Source: Kutzneria chonburiensis
Lineage (GTDB): Bacteria > Actinomycetota > Actinomycetes > Mycobacteriales > Pseudonocardiaceae
DNA length: 64,000 bases
Assembly: GCF_028622115.1 (NCBI RefSeq)
Contig: NZ_CP097263.1
Location: forward strand, 8,060,001-8,124,000
Reading direction: 5' to 3'
Part shown: in pieces, positions 23,966-31,401 of the stretch
Numbering within the stretch: position 1 is the first letter of the stretch
How the letters are laid out: every line of letters starts with the position of its first letter
Notes under the pieces: generated by a model
What the model saw: only the letters and a program-made list of their open reading frames with translations
What the model was told of the DNA's origin: nothing
The model's database searches: none
Made by a program: the position numbers and the translations under genes

Positions 23966-24049
23966 GTGAGCGCGGACCCCGAGGAGGACATGGCGGAGTC
24001 CGTCGAGGCCCGCAGGCGTCACGCTGAGGACTACTCAGGACTGCGGTGA
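23966..24049 (+). CDS. 27-aa ORF coupled to the SLOG gene
   Basis: GTG 23966 to TGA 24049, which overlaps the next GTG (GTGA). Very acidic (SADPEEDMAESVEARRRHAED). Upstream AGTGGGGTG gives a modest SD. Likely a small protein or a translational leader. Confidence 0.45.
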   Translation: MSADPEEDMAESVEARRRHAEDYSGLR

Positions 24050-24423
24050 GCCGCAAGCGAATCCTCATCACGGGATCTCGCACGTGGCGGGACTGGACCG
24101 TCATCGAGTCGGCAATCCTCGGTCAGGTGCCCGGCTACGCCGATGGGCAGGACGCCGTGATAGTCCACGGCGGATGTCCAACCGGGGCCGACGAGATCGC
24201 CGACACGATCGCCGCCTGCATGGGCCTGCCGACCGAGATCCACCGAGCGGACTGGACGCGCCACGGCCGCCGCGCCGGCCCGCTTCGCAACGCCCACATG
24301 GTCAGCCTCGGCGCTGACGTGTGCTTGGCATTCATCCGCGACAACAGCACGGGGGCCAGCCACTGCCTGTGGCTGGCCCGCCAGGCGGGGATTCCCGCCA
24401 TCACTCATCGAGAGGACAACTAG
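24046..24423 (+). CDS. SLOG-domain protein (DUF2493/YspA-like)
   Basis: 125 aa; GTG start overlaps the previous stop. Rossmann-like LITGSRTWRDWTVIESAIL at the N-terminus, VHGGCPTGADEIADTIA (the GGxxTGAD nucleotide-binding loop) and HMVSLGADVCLAFI match the SLOG superfamily, which binds nucleotide-type ligands. Such proteins are common in phages and in defence contexts; the ligand here is unknown. Confidence 0.8.
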   Translation: MSRKRILITGSRTWRDWTVIESAILGQVPGYADGQDAVIVHGGCPTGADEIADTIAACMGLPTEIHRADWTRHGRRAGPLRNAHMVSLGADVCLAFIRDNSTGASHCLWLARQAGIPAITHREDN

Positions 24424-24710
24424 TGCCCGTCCGAAAGTCCACGCACCTGAACGAGATCGCCAGCCGTGAGGAGACGATCGCCAACCTCCAGTTCGAGTTG
24501 ATCGAGATGGCCAGCTACGCCGCTGAGGTGGTCCAGGAGAACACGGTCCTGCGCCGGCAGGCCGACAACCGGCCGAAGCTGACCCGGGAGCAGGCGAACG
24601 CTATCCGCGCCCTGCACGCGAACGGCGTGAAGCAGTACGCCATCGCTGCGGAGTATGGCGTCAACCCGGCCACGGTCTCCCGCATCGTTCGCCGCCGCTA
24701 CTACGCCTGA
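24423..24710 (+). CDS. Helix-turn-helix protein
   Basis: 95 aa; GTG 24423 shares a base with the TAG of the SLOG gene. The N-terminal half is a coiled coil (IASREETIANLQFELIEMA). The C-terminal half reads LTREQANAIRALHANGVK then YAIAAEYGVNPATVSRIVRRRYY, a resolvase-type helix-turn-helix ending in basic residues. Probably DNA-binding regulator. Confidence 0.7.
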   Translation: MPVRKSTHLNEIASREETIANLQFELIEMASYAAEVVQENTVLRRQADNRPKLTREQANAIRALHANGVKQYAIAAEYGVNPATVSRIVRRRYYA

Positions 24711-24748
24711 TCCCTTACCCCGCAACAGTTTGGTGAGGGGGTGAGGCA

Positions 24749-26554
24749 GTGAAGCACTACCAGTACCGAATCAAGGGTGAACCGGTAGTGATTCACGCGG
24801 TCGAGCACACCGAAGACCTGGACGGCTTCCGGACCTTCGTGCGGCGCAACCTGAAGTGCCTCAGCGCGGACTCGGAAACTACCGGCCTTGACACGTACTC
24901 GGCCACGAACCGCCTGCGACTCGTACAGTTCGGCACGCCCGCCGAGGCATGGGTGATCCCCGTCGAACACGGTGGAGAGTTCGCCGAGGACGTTCGCCGC
25001 ACTCTGCGGGCGGTCAAGCGGATGGTCATCCACAACGCATCATTCGATCTTCAAGTGTGGGACAGGCACCTGGGCGTTCGGCTCGAAGAGTTGTGGCCGA
25101 AAGTCTTGGACACCAAGGTTCTGTCCCACCTGATTGACCCCAGAGGGCAAGACGAAGGCGGCACGGGGCAGAGCCTGGAGGCGCTGACCGCCCGGTACAT
25201 CGACTCTCAAACCGCTGACGAGGCCAAGGGTCTGATGACCCGATTGGCCAAGGAACACAAGACCACGAAGAACCGGATCTGGTCTCTGATTGACGTCGAC
25301 CATCCGGACTATGTGCTGTACGCCGGCATGGACACGATCCTGGCGGCGAGGCTGGCGCGAATGCTGGCCCCGCTGGTGCCGGTCAGTGCCCGGCCGCTCA
25401 TCCGCTATGAGCATGAGGTTGCCGAGGCGTGCAGTGTCATGGAGCGCAACGGTTTCCTCTTGGACGTCGACTACGCGCTAGGTCTGTCGGCTCGACTGCA
25501 AGGAGAGGAGCAAGCGGCACGGGAGATCGCCGCCGGCCTGGGGTGCGATAACGCGAACTCGACCGAACAGGTAGCCAATGCGTTGGAAGCCCGAGGTGTC
25601 ACCATCTCCGGCCGCACGGAGAAGGGGAAGCGGAAGGTCGACAAGGTCCTTCTCGAACGCCTCGCCGGCCAGGGTGACGAGTTGGCGCGGGCGGTCATCG
25701 ACGCGAAGAAGGCGGCCAAGTGGCGAAGCACATGGGTGGACAAGTTCTTGGCCAACATGGACAGCGACGGCCGCTGTCACGCATCGATCAACAGCCTTCG
25801 CGCCCGCACGGCCCGGATGAGCATTACCGGCATCCCCGCCCAGACTCTTCCCAGCGGGGACTGGAAGATCCGCCGATGCTTCGTCGCCGACGTCGGGCAC
25901 CTGATCGCCAGCGTGGACTACCAGACCCAGGAGCTACGGGTCCTGGCCGCGCTGTCCAAGGACCGCCGGATGCGGGCCGCGTTCGCGGCCGGGGCGGACC
26001 TGCATCAGATCACGGCCGACGCTGCGGAAGTGGCCCGAGGCGTCGGAAAGGCAACGAATTTCACCTACGTGTACGGCGGCGGCGCAAAGGCTGTGGCCGA
26101 GACGGCGGGCGTTCCTGTTGCTGTGGCTAGGAAAGTGATCGCCGGGTTTGAGAAGTCATACCCGCAGGTGGCTGGATACTCTTTGCGGTTACAGCACATC
26201 GCGGCGCGTCAGGGCTACATCACCACCCCGACCGGCCGCCGGCTGCCCGTCGACAGGAGTCGGGCCTACTCGGCGCTCAACTACATGGTGCAGAGTACGA
26301 GTCGGGACGTGACTTGCCGGGGCATTCTTCGGCTCTACAAGGGGGGTTACGGCCCCTATCTGAGGCTGCCGATCCATGACGAGGTGGTGGCGTCGATCCC
26401 GGCGCACAAGTCGGCGTGGGGCGCGGCGGAGATAGGGCACTTGATGGCGGAGGACATGGATGGGGTCCACATCGGAACTGACCCCGAGGTCACGGGCTTT
26501 TCCTGGGGGCATGGCTATATGGACGAGGAGGAGAGGTTGCTGCATGTTCGGTGA
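24749..26554 (+). CDS. DNA polymerase I (family A), phage type
   Basis: 601 aa; GTG 24749. It has a 3'-5' exonuclease domain at residues about 30-220 (exo I SADSETTGLDTY, exo II IHNASFDLQVWD, and YVLYAGMDTILAAR with the last Asp) and a polymerase domain: motif A IASVDYQTQELRVLAALS, motif B RGVGKATNFTYVYGGG, motif C LPIHDEVVAS. No 5'-3' exonuclease domain. It replicates phage DNA, and is the usual L5-like early polymerase. The small gene downstream overlaps its end. Confidence 0.95.
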   Translation: MKHYQYRIKGEPVVIHAVEHTEDLDGFRTFVRRNLKCLSADSETTGLDTYSATNRLRLVQFGTPAEAWVIPVEHGGEFAEDVRRTLRAVKRMVIHNASFDLQVWDRHLGVRLEELWPKVLDTKVLSHLIDPRGQDEGGTGQSLEALTARYIDSQTADEAKGLMTRLAKEHKTTKNRIWSLIDVDHPDYVLYAGMDTILAARLARMLAPLVPVSARPLIRYEHEVAEACSVMERNGFLLDVDYALGLSARLQGEEQAAREIAAGLGCDNANSTEQVANALEARGVTISGRTEKGKRKVDKVLLERLAGQGDELARAVIDAKKAAKWRSTWVDKFLANMDSDGRCHASINSLRARTARMSITGIPAQTLPSGDWKIRRCFVADVGHLIASVDYQTQELRVLAALSKDRRMRAAFAAGADLHQITADAAEVARGVGKATNFTYVYGGGAKAVAETAGVPVAVARKVIAGFEKSYPQVAGYSLRLQHIAARQGYITTPTGRRLPVDRSRAYSALNYMVQSTSRDVTCRGILRLYKGGYGPYLRLPIHDEVVASIPAHKSAWGAAEIGHLMAEDMDGVHIGTDPEVTGFSWGHGYMDEEERLLHVR

Positions 26555-26813
26555 ACCGGGCGGGAAGTGGCTGACGCTGTTCGTCCGCAACGACGAGGAA
26601 GGGCGGGAGCTGCTGCGGATGGTGCTGACCTGGTGCCGGTGGAACCTGGTGTCCTGCCTGTACCGGGAACCTGACCAGGGGACCAGGGAGGAGTACAACG
26701 TCACCGACGCGCCGACGCTGCGATACTTCGACCTGGACAGCGGAGCGTCCCGTGTCGAGGTTGTGGGGGCCGATGAGATCCGCGCCTGGATTCGTCAGTC
26801 AGAAAATCAGTAG
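26544..26813 (+). CDS. Hypothetical small phage protein
   Basis: 89 aa; ATG 26544 overlaps the polymerase stop by 11 bases; GGAGAGG upstream. Aromatic-rich (RMVLTWCRWNLVSCLYRE). Its stop lies in the palindrome TAGAGCGCTCTA (26811-26822). Last gene of the rightward early block. Confidence 0.65.
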   Translation: MFGEPGGKWLTLFVRNDEEGRELLRMVLTWCRWNLVSCLYREPDQGTREEYNVTDAPTLRYFDLDSGASRVEVVGADEIRAWIRQSENQ

Positions 26814-26849
26814 AGCGCTCTAATCGTTGCTATAACGTCGGATTGACCG

Positions 26850-26887
26850 ACGATGCCCCGGCGCCACACACGGCGTCGGGGCATCGT
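26850..26887. terminator. Strong stem-loop terminator at the end of the early operon
   Basis: ACGATGCCCCGGCGCC and GGCGTCGGGGCATCGT form a 16-bp stem with one mismatch, loop 6 bases, followed by TGTTGTTGT. It separates the rightward early operon from the leftward genes at 26907-27557 and could serve both. Confidence 0.8.
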
Positions 26888-26906
26888 TGTTGTTGTGCTG
26901 CAAGGC

Positions 26907-27086
26907 TTAGAGGTCAGAAGACAGCTCGATCACGTCCCCGGACTCCTCCTGCGGATCGTAGGTCACCACGCCCACCGGCAGGTACTGACGCAGTTCATGG
27001 GAGTAGAACACAACCTTCGGGTCGTGGCCGCTGTCGACGATGTCTTGCAGACGGACGATGAGCGCGCTTGCGTCCAAGTGTTCCAT
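26907..27086 (-). CDS. Hypothetical small protein
   Basis: 59 aa from ATG 27086 (GTG 27116 in frame is an alternative, only 4 bases after the upstream stop). Acidic, with HDPKVVFYSHELRQYLPVGV in the middle. No family recognised. Prophage or island gene; the boundary is not resolved here. Confidence 0.55.
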   Translation of the reverse strand: MEHLDASALIVRLQDIVDSGHDPKVVFYSHELRQYLPVGVVTYDPQEESGDVIELSSDL

Positions 27087-27119
27087 GGCCGGAAGCCTAC
27101 GAACCGCCCCTGTCACCCA

Positions 27120-27557
27120 CTAGAGGTCCCCGTCTGCCGGGTGCTCCTCAACCCAGGTCTCCAGCGCGGTCACGGCGTCGTCGATCCGCTTCAGCGCGAC
27201 GTCCAGGCCCTCGGCGGTGATGTCCTTGCGGAGGCGGGCCTGCACCGACTTCGGGCCGCTGCGGCGCAGTGGACGGAGCACAACGGCCGAGTACGCGGCG
27301 ACCGCGCTCACCAGCTCGACCACGAGCGGGCCGCAGTCGGCGGACAGCAGCTCGGCGAGGCGGGCGGCCGAGGCGTCCAGCGGGGCCACCTTCGGCACGA
27401 ACGAGTCGGGCCGAAGCGGTAGCCCGTCGGCCAGGTGGTCCTTGATCCGTGCCAGGCCGTTCTGCGTCACCCGATACAGGTTGTCCAGCAGCTCCTCCGG
27501 GGACGCGGTGACTCGCCAGTCCTCCGGCCTCTCCGTAGTGCTCGGATCGCTTGTCAC
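27120..27557 (-). CDS. Hypothetical helical protein
   Basis: 145 aa; GTG 27557. Almost wholly helical with Arg- and Leu-rich segments (ELVSAVAAYSAVVLRPLRRSG, RLRKDITAEGLDVALKRIDD) and an acidic end. No family recognised. Diverges from the gene at 27788 across a 230-base gap that likely holds both promoters. Confidence 0.65.
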   Translation of the reverse strand: MTSDPSTTERPEDWRVTASPEELLDNLYRVTQNGLARIKDHLADGLPLRPDSFVPKVAPLDASAARLAELLSADCGPLVVELVSAVAAYSAVVLRPLRRSGPKSVQARLRKDITAEGLDVALKRIDDAVTALETWVEEHPADGDL

Positions 27558-27787
27558 GCTGACAGCTTAACGACCGCGAAGCACGTGCACGGCGAGTTAG
27601 TTGAACACGCGCCATGAATAGCCGGCGATGCGTCGAGAGAGCCGAACGGGTGACGATCCGATTAGGACGTGACACTCCGCTGACCTGCGGTTTTGTTACG
27701 CGCGCCATGTGGTCAACCCGCTGATTGACTGTTAGGTTCGCTCGGACGGTTCTGAATCTCGAAAGAAGCGAATGGGGGATCGACACC

Positions 27788-28147
27788 ATGGACGATCCGT
27801 TGATGTTGACCATCGCCCTGACGGTCATGGGGCGGGTGAAGGTCGGATCCAAGCAGCAGCGCAAGGACTTGGCCGACCACATCTGCCTGCGGGGCGACCT
27901 CGTTCACCCGCTCAACAACGCACGGGACGTGCCCGAGGACAACATCCGCGCCGAGATCCTCGCCGGCCTGCTGGCCATGGCGGCGCGGGAGGACGCAGCG
28001 TGGGCGGACATGCTGTACCTGCGCTGGAAGCACATGGTCCTGGGCGATCAGGAGAAGCCGCGCGACGGCAACAGCGTGACGGGGAACGTGACGGGCAACG
28101 TGGTCCAGAGCCTTGGCGACATCGGCGGCCTTGACTTCCGGCGCTGA
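27788..28147 (+). CDS. Hypothetical protein ending in a GNVxGNVVQ motif
   Basis: 119 aa; ATG 27788 with GGGGGA eight bases upstream. Helical body (MLTIALTVMGRVKVGSK, AEILAGLLAMAAREDAAWAD) and a C-terminal SVTGNVTGNVVQSLGDIGG repeat. From memory, similar Gly-Asn-Val-Val-Gln strings occur in multidomain actinobacterial signalling or conflict proteins; here it sits at the very end of a stand-alone protein. Function unknown. Confidence 0.65.
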   Translation: MDDPLMLTIALTVMGRVKVGSKQQRKDLADHICLRGDLVHPLNNARDVPEDNIRAEILAGLLAMAAREDAAWADMLYLRWKHMVLGDQEKPRDGNSVTGNVTGNVVQSLGDIGGLDFRR

Positions 28148-28336
28148 TCAACGCGGGCGCAACCATCGGGCCAGGACTGGCAACCACACCAGGACCGGCC
28201 ACAAGGGTCGGTGAGGACGCTGCGGAGCGTCCCACCGGCCCCCAGGGCTGGTGTGCGGATGGTTGTAGGAGTTCATCGCTGAGACGGCTTCGTCGTAGCG
28301 GGCCTGCTCCTCGGGAGTGCGTGGCGGCTGGATCAT
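28148..28336 (-). CDS. Hypothetical small protein with C-terminal hydrophobic helix
   Basis: 62 aa; ATG 28336. Pro- and His-rich middle (NHPHTSPGGRW), then a Trp/Leu-rich tail (PLWPVLVWLPVLARWLRP) that could insert in a membrane. Converges with the previous gene with no gap. Confidence 0.5.
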   Translation of the reverse strand: MIQPPRTPEEQARYDEAVSAMNSYNHPHTSPGGRWDAPQRPHRPLWPVLVWLPVLARWLRPR

Positions 28337-28383
28337 GTCCTCACCATAGGCGTTTCGGGGCGGGGGCTGGCAAAATCGACGAC

Positions 28384-28782
28384 ATGCCCCAGGACACCGA
28401 CGCTCCAGCGATCTCGTGCCCGCGTTGCGGGATGGAGAGCTACTACGGCATGACCATCCGGCACGGCTGGTGTGCGAACTGCCTGGACTTCACGGTCATG
28501 GAGATGAACGTGGACGAGCCGGTCACGCCGCCGGCCGACGTGCCGATCGGGGACTCCGTCGATCGGTGGGAGGACTACCGCCGGAAGGTGGAGACGGCGG
28601 CGCGGACGCCGTGCAGGGAAGCGTATGCGGCTGCGGGCTGGGCCGCCTACAACCTGTCCAACCTGTTCGCCTGGGGCAGTGAGCACGCGGCGATTCCCGG
28701 CACGATCGACAGCCGGCGGGCGGATCTCTCACGCCGCCTCATGCACCATGCGGTGGTCTACCAGCGGACTGAATTCCATTGA
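28384..28782 (+). CDS. Hypothetical zinc-ribbon protein
   Basis: 132 aa; ATG 28384. The N-terminus has CPRCG and CANC 17 residues apart, a treble-clef or ribbon type zinc site; the C-terminal part is helical (RKVETAARTPCREAYAAAGW). Ends just before a strong terminator. No family recognised. Confidence 0.65.
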   Translation: MPQDTDAPAISCPRCGMESYYGMTIRHGWCANCLDFTVMEMNVDEPVTPPADVPIGDSVDRWEDYRRKVETAARTPCREAYAAAGWAAYNLSNLFAWGSEHAAIPGTIDSRRADLSRRLMHHAVVYQRTEFH

Positions 28783-28799
28783 CCCGTAAGGAAAAACGA

Positions 28800-28830
28800 A
28801 CGCCCCGACTCCTCAGGAGTCGGGGCGTTT
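28800..28830. terminator. Stem-loop terminator between convergent genes
   Basis: ACGCCCCGACTCC pairs with GGAGTCGGGGCGT around a TCA loop, followed by TTT. Serves the zinc-ribbon gene and, on the other strand, the gene at 28843. Confidence 0.85.
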
Positions 28831-28842
28831 GGCGTCGCGGGG

Positions 28843-29088
28843 TCAGCTTCCGTGCGCGTAGGCGAAGCTCGGCTCCGCCACCTCAACCAAGGCGGCGAAG
28901 CCGCCATCGTTTTCCAGCTCCCGGAACCCGGCCTTGATGATCTGGCCCGTGTTGCCGACCTCCAGGACCTCGATGTCACCCACCAGGGGCAGCCTTGGTT
29001 GCAGGTACGGGTTCGTGGTGCCGGTCAGCGTCACGCGCATCCGGGCGTGGACGATGCCAAAGCCGGCGTCGGTGGTGGCCTGCGTCAT
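28843..29088 (-). CDS. Hypothetical small protein
   Basis: 81 aa; ATG 29088 with GGAGAGG upstream. Beta-rich (HARMRVTLTGTTNPYLQPRL, LVGDIEVLEVGNTGQII), acidic end. No family recognised. Confidence 0.55.
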   Translation of the reverse strand: MTQATTDAGFGIVHARMRVTLTGTTNPYLQPRLPLVGDIEVLEVGNTGQIIKAGFRELENDGGFAALVEVAEPSFAYAHGS

Positions 29089-29199
29089 CGGGGCCTCTCC
29101 TGTTCAGGACGGATCGATGGTATGCGCGGACGGATCCTATCTGCGTGGAGCTGGGCAGCGGCCGTCCTTCTCGCCGGGGCCGCTGAGTCCCGCTATGGC

Positions 29200-29232
29200 G
29201 ATGCCCCGGAAGGAAGTCCCCTCCGGGGCATC
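29200..29232. terminator. Stem-loop terminator downstream of lsr2
   Basis: GATGCCCCGGA (29200-29210) pairs perfectly with TCCGGGGCATC (29222-29232). It lies 22 bases beyond the end of the Lsr2-like gene. Confidence 0.75.
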
Positions 29233-29253
29233 GTAGGTCGTACTGCGGCCAGC

Positions 29254-29604
29254 TCAGCCGCCGTGCGCCGCGTGGAACTTGGTCACCAGCTCCGCCGGGA
29301 TGCGGCCACGGTCGGAGATCTTCTCGCCGTTGGCTCGTGCCCATTCCCGGATCGCCTGGTTCTGGGCTTTGTCGCTGCCGGCTCGAACCGCCGTGTTGAG
29401 CCCGCCGCCCGCGCCACGGTGCTTACGCCCGCCAACCCGGGAGCCCTTCTCCACGAACAGGGCGAAGCGCTCCCGGAGCAAGGTCGCGTTCGCGGCGCTG
29501 AGGTCCATGTTGTACTCGACGCCATCCAGCGCGAAACTCACGGACTCGTTCGCCTCGCCGCCATCCAGGTCGTCCACGAGCTGAATGATTGTCTTCTGTG
29601 CCAC
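29254..29604 (-). CDS. lsr2: Lsr2-family nucleoid-associated protein
   Basis: 116 aa; ATG 29604 with GGGGAGGG upstream. The N-terminal dimerisation domain matches Lsr2 (QLVDDLDGGEANESVSFALDG, YNMDLS, LFVEKGSRVGG), and the C-terminal DNA-binding domain contains IREWARANGEKISDRGRIP, where Lsr2 proteins normally carry an R-G-R AT-hook-like loop. Lsr2 silences AT-rich acquired DNA. A copy next to an AT-richer island may be an accessory paralogue controlling this island or host targets. Confidence 0.92.
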   Translation of the reverse strand: MAQKTIIQLVDDLDGGEANESVSFALDGVEYNMDLSAANATLLRERFALFVEKGSRVGGRKHRGAGGGLNTAVRAGSDKAQNQAIREWARANGEKISDRGRIPAELVTKFHAAHGG

Positions 29605-29694
29605 TGCTTTCGTGCCCTCCCCTATCTTGATAGCTGGTGATCAAGTCGAGTGTACGCGACCACGTTGTTGAGCTTGCGATCCTGCGGCGGTGAG

Positions 29695-30423
29695 CTAACC
29701 GCGATCCGCGCCCTCGCACTCCTCCTCGACGGGGTTGTAGGCACCCATGTACGGCGCACGTGCCTGCACCGCCTGACCACCAAGGGTGGTCAACACCTCA
29801 CCGCGATTGAGGGCCGCAACCAGTGCATCGGCCTCATGACGTCGGTTGATCTCCAAGACGACGTAGGTCGGCTCCTCGGGCTTCTCCAACACCTCCCGTA
29901 GCTTGTCGACAGCAAGCCGGCGGTGCGAGATGGCGTTCTTCTGGTCGGCGGACATCTCCGCGAAGGTGAGGCCACTGTTGTCTGGCACAAAAATTGAGTC
30001 GTAGCCAAACCCGCCGCCCCCACGGCGCTCAGTGGCGATGGTGCCGTTCAACGAACCGATGAAGACCTGAACGCCGTCCGCATCCGCGTATCCGATCGCG
30101 GTCGTGACCGTCGCGGAGCGATCGGTTGCAGCAGCCGCCCACTCCAGGATTCCCTCCGGACCAACGGAGGAAAGGCACCACGCGACCAGCGCGCCCGGGA
30201 AGCCATTCCAGGCGGTCAGGGAAAGACCCGTGTCATCGACGAGGACCGGCCGCTGGAGCTTCGCGTAAGCGTCCTCCGCCTTCCTGGTCACGACGTCAAC
30301 AACGTCGAGGGACTGCACCTCGATGAGGTCAGCCTTGACGGCTTCGACCTGGATTCCGAGAAGAGTGGAATATTCACGGGCCTTGCCCTCGTTGCCGGTA
30401 ATTAGCGTGATACTGTCGATCAC
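29695..30423 (-). CDS. HAM1/RdgB-family purine NTP pyrophosphatase
   Basis: 242 aa; GTG 30423 chosen for AGAGG seven bases upstream (a TTG 12 codons earlier exists). Conserved family motifs are all present: LITGNEGKAREY, VLVDDTGLSL, GFPGALV, GGGGFGYDSIFVP, FAEM and KNAISHRRLA. The family hydrolyses dITP, XTP and ITP to monophosphates. About 45 extra residues follow the usual end. Last gene of the 14-gene leftward run with a deaminase and two kinases; in Kongming defence a HAM1 protein is the sensor of dITP. Housekeeping sanitation is the alternative. Confidence 0.9.
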   Translation of the reverse strand: MIDSITLITGNEGKAREYSTLLGIQVEAVKADLIEVQSLDVVDVVTRKAEDAYAKLQRPVLVDDTGLSLTAWNGFPGALVAWCLSSVGPEGILEWAAAATDRSATVTTAIGYADADGVQVFIGSLNGTIATERRGGGGFGYDSIFVPDNSGLTFAEMSADQKNAISHRRLAVDKLREVLEKPEEPTYVVLEINRRHEADALVAALNRGEVLTTLGGQAVQARAPYMGAYNPVEEECEGADRG

Positions 30424-30448
30424 GTGCAACCCTCTTCGGAAGTAGGAA

Positions 30449-30838
30449 CTACTCTTCAATTTTCAGCCAATGGTCGACGAAATTTGTCAACCGAACACAA
30501 GGCCGGCTATCAGTTGACAAAAGGCTACCACACACGGTAACCCTATCGCCTTCTCGGACGGGCGTGGAGAACTTCCACCACATCAGCAGAACATCGACAA
30601 CACCAGACTCGGTTGCCAGCTGAAATGTTCGCGGGAACATGTTGCTGCTGTCCGCGCCGGAGACCTGCCCGGAAATAATGAAGTTGAGTGCTTCAGGCTC
30701 CGGCTTGATCAGCGCTAGCGGCGTGACACTCCCAGGATCACGCAGCCGAATAGTGGTCACCACCTCTGGCGATAGCTGCAAGCTCGTCCACCGGCGCTCT
30801 ATTATCTCGCGGATCGAGTTCTTGCGATTCCGAAACAC
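30449..30838 (-). CDS. OB-fold-like protein
   Basis: 129 aa from GTG 30838, overlapping the upstream gene by 37 bases. Residues about 50-129 have the five-strand rhythm of an OB fold (ALNFIISGQVSGADSS, VVDVLLMWWKF, EGDRVTVCGSLL), as in nucleic-acid or nucleotide binders. No good SD precedes the start. A -1 shift at GGG (30839-30841 in plus-strand CCC) would fuse it to the upstream nucleotidyltransferase-like protein, so it may be the C-terminal part of that gene. Confidence 0.6.
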   Translation of the reverse strand: MFRNRKNSIREIIERRWTSLQLSPEVVTTIRLRDPGSVTPLALIKPEPEALNFIISGQVSGADSSNMFPRTFQLATESGVVDVLLMWWKFSTPVREGDRVTVCGSLLSTDSRPCVRLTNFVDHWLKIEE

Positions 30839-31401
30839 CCGAGCATAGCGTTCGTGTTGGCGGAGCTGCCTCGCGGGGAGACCTCCGTGAAGCCCAGACG
30901 TTTGCGAATCTCCGGCAACGTTTGCCGTAGCGTCGGGATATTCTCGACGCCTTCAAGAACGAAATCGACATCCTTTCGGACTTTGCCCTCAGGTGTGAGG
31001 TGCAGGCCGAACATTGACGACCCGAAAATTCCCACCGAGTCGTCTCCGAATACTTCGCACAATTCGACGTACAGGTCGAACCATACGGTACCTTCGAACG
31101 TGCCGCACATCGTCTTTGCTGATTGAATCGGGTCCAGGTGATCGATGACCTTTTCGATCGGAATCAGCTCGTAGGTGTCGAGCACATCCGCCGGCAAGTC
31201 CTCGTCTTCGATGAACCTCTTCTTGTACGTCCTCCCTCGATATACCCGATCCCCGTCCTCGCTGGGCATGTAAACGTTGTAGCCGAGAAAGTGGGTGTTG
31301 CTGTCGAGATTGCCCAGAACGCGATATATTCGGCCGTCGTCAATTACGACATGGTCGAGGTCGTGAAAAAGGTGGCCGGCTCCAGCCATGACTTGGTCCA
31401 T
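30802..31401 (-). CDS. Nucleotidyltransferase-fold protein
   Basis: 199 aa from ATG 31401 (31389 also possible), overlapping the kinase end by up to 58 bases. The motif VGIFGSSMFGLH ... KVRKDVDFVLEG matches the GS-x(n)-DxD core of pol-beta-type nucleotidyltransferases. The N-terminal half is beta-rich (RIYRVLGNLDSNTHFLGYNV). The end changes to unrelated-looking Arg/Ser after SANTNAMLG, where the overlapping frame continues naturally. It may transfer a nucleotide to a protein, RNA or small molecule; the substrate is unknown. Confidence 0.65.
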   Translation of the reverse strand: MDQVMAGAGHLFHDLDHVVIDDGRIYRVLGNLDSNTHFLGYNVYMPSEDGDRVYRGRTYKKRFIEDEDLPADVLDTYELIPIEKVIDHLDPIQSAKTMCGTFEGTVWFDLYVELCEVFGDDSVGIFGSSMFGLHLTPEGKVRKDVDFVLEGVENIPTLRQTLPEIRKRLGFTEVSPRGSSANTNAMLGCFGIARTRSAR

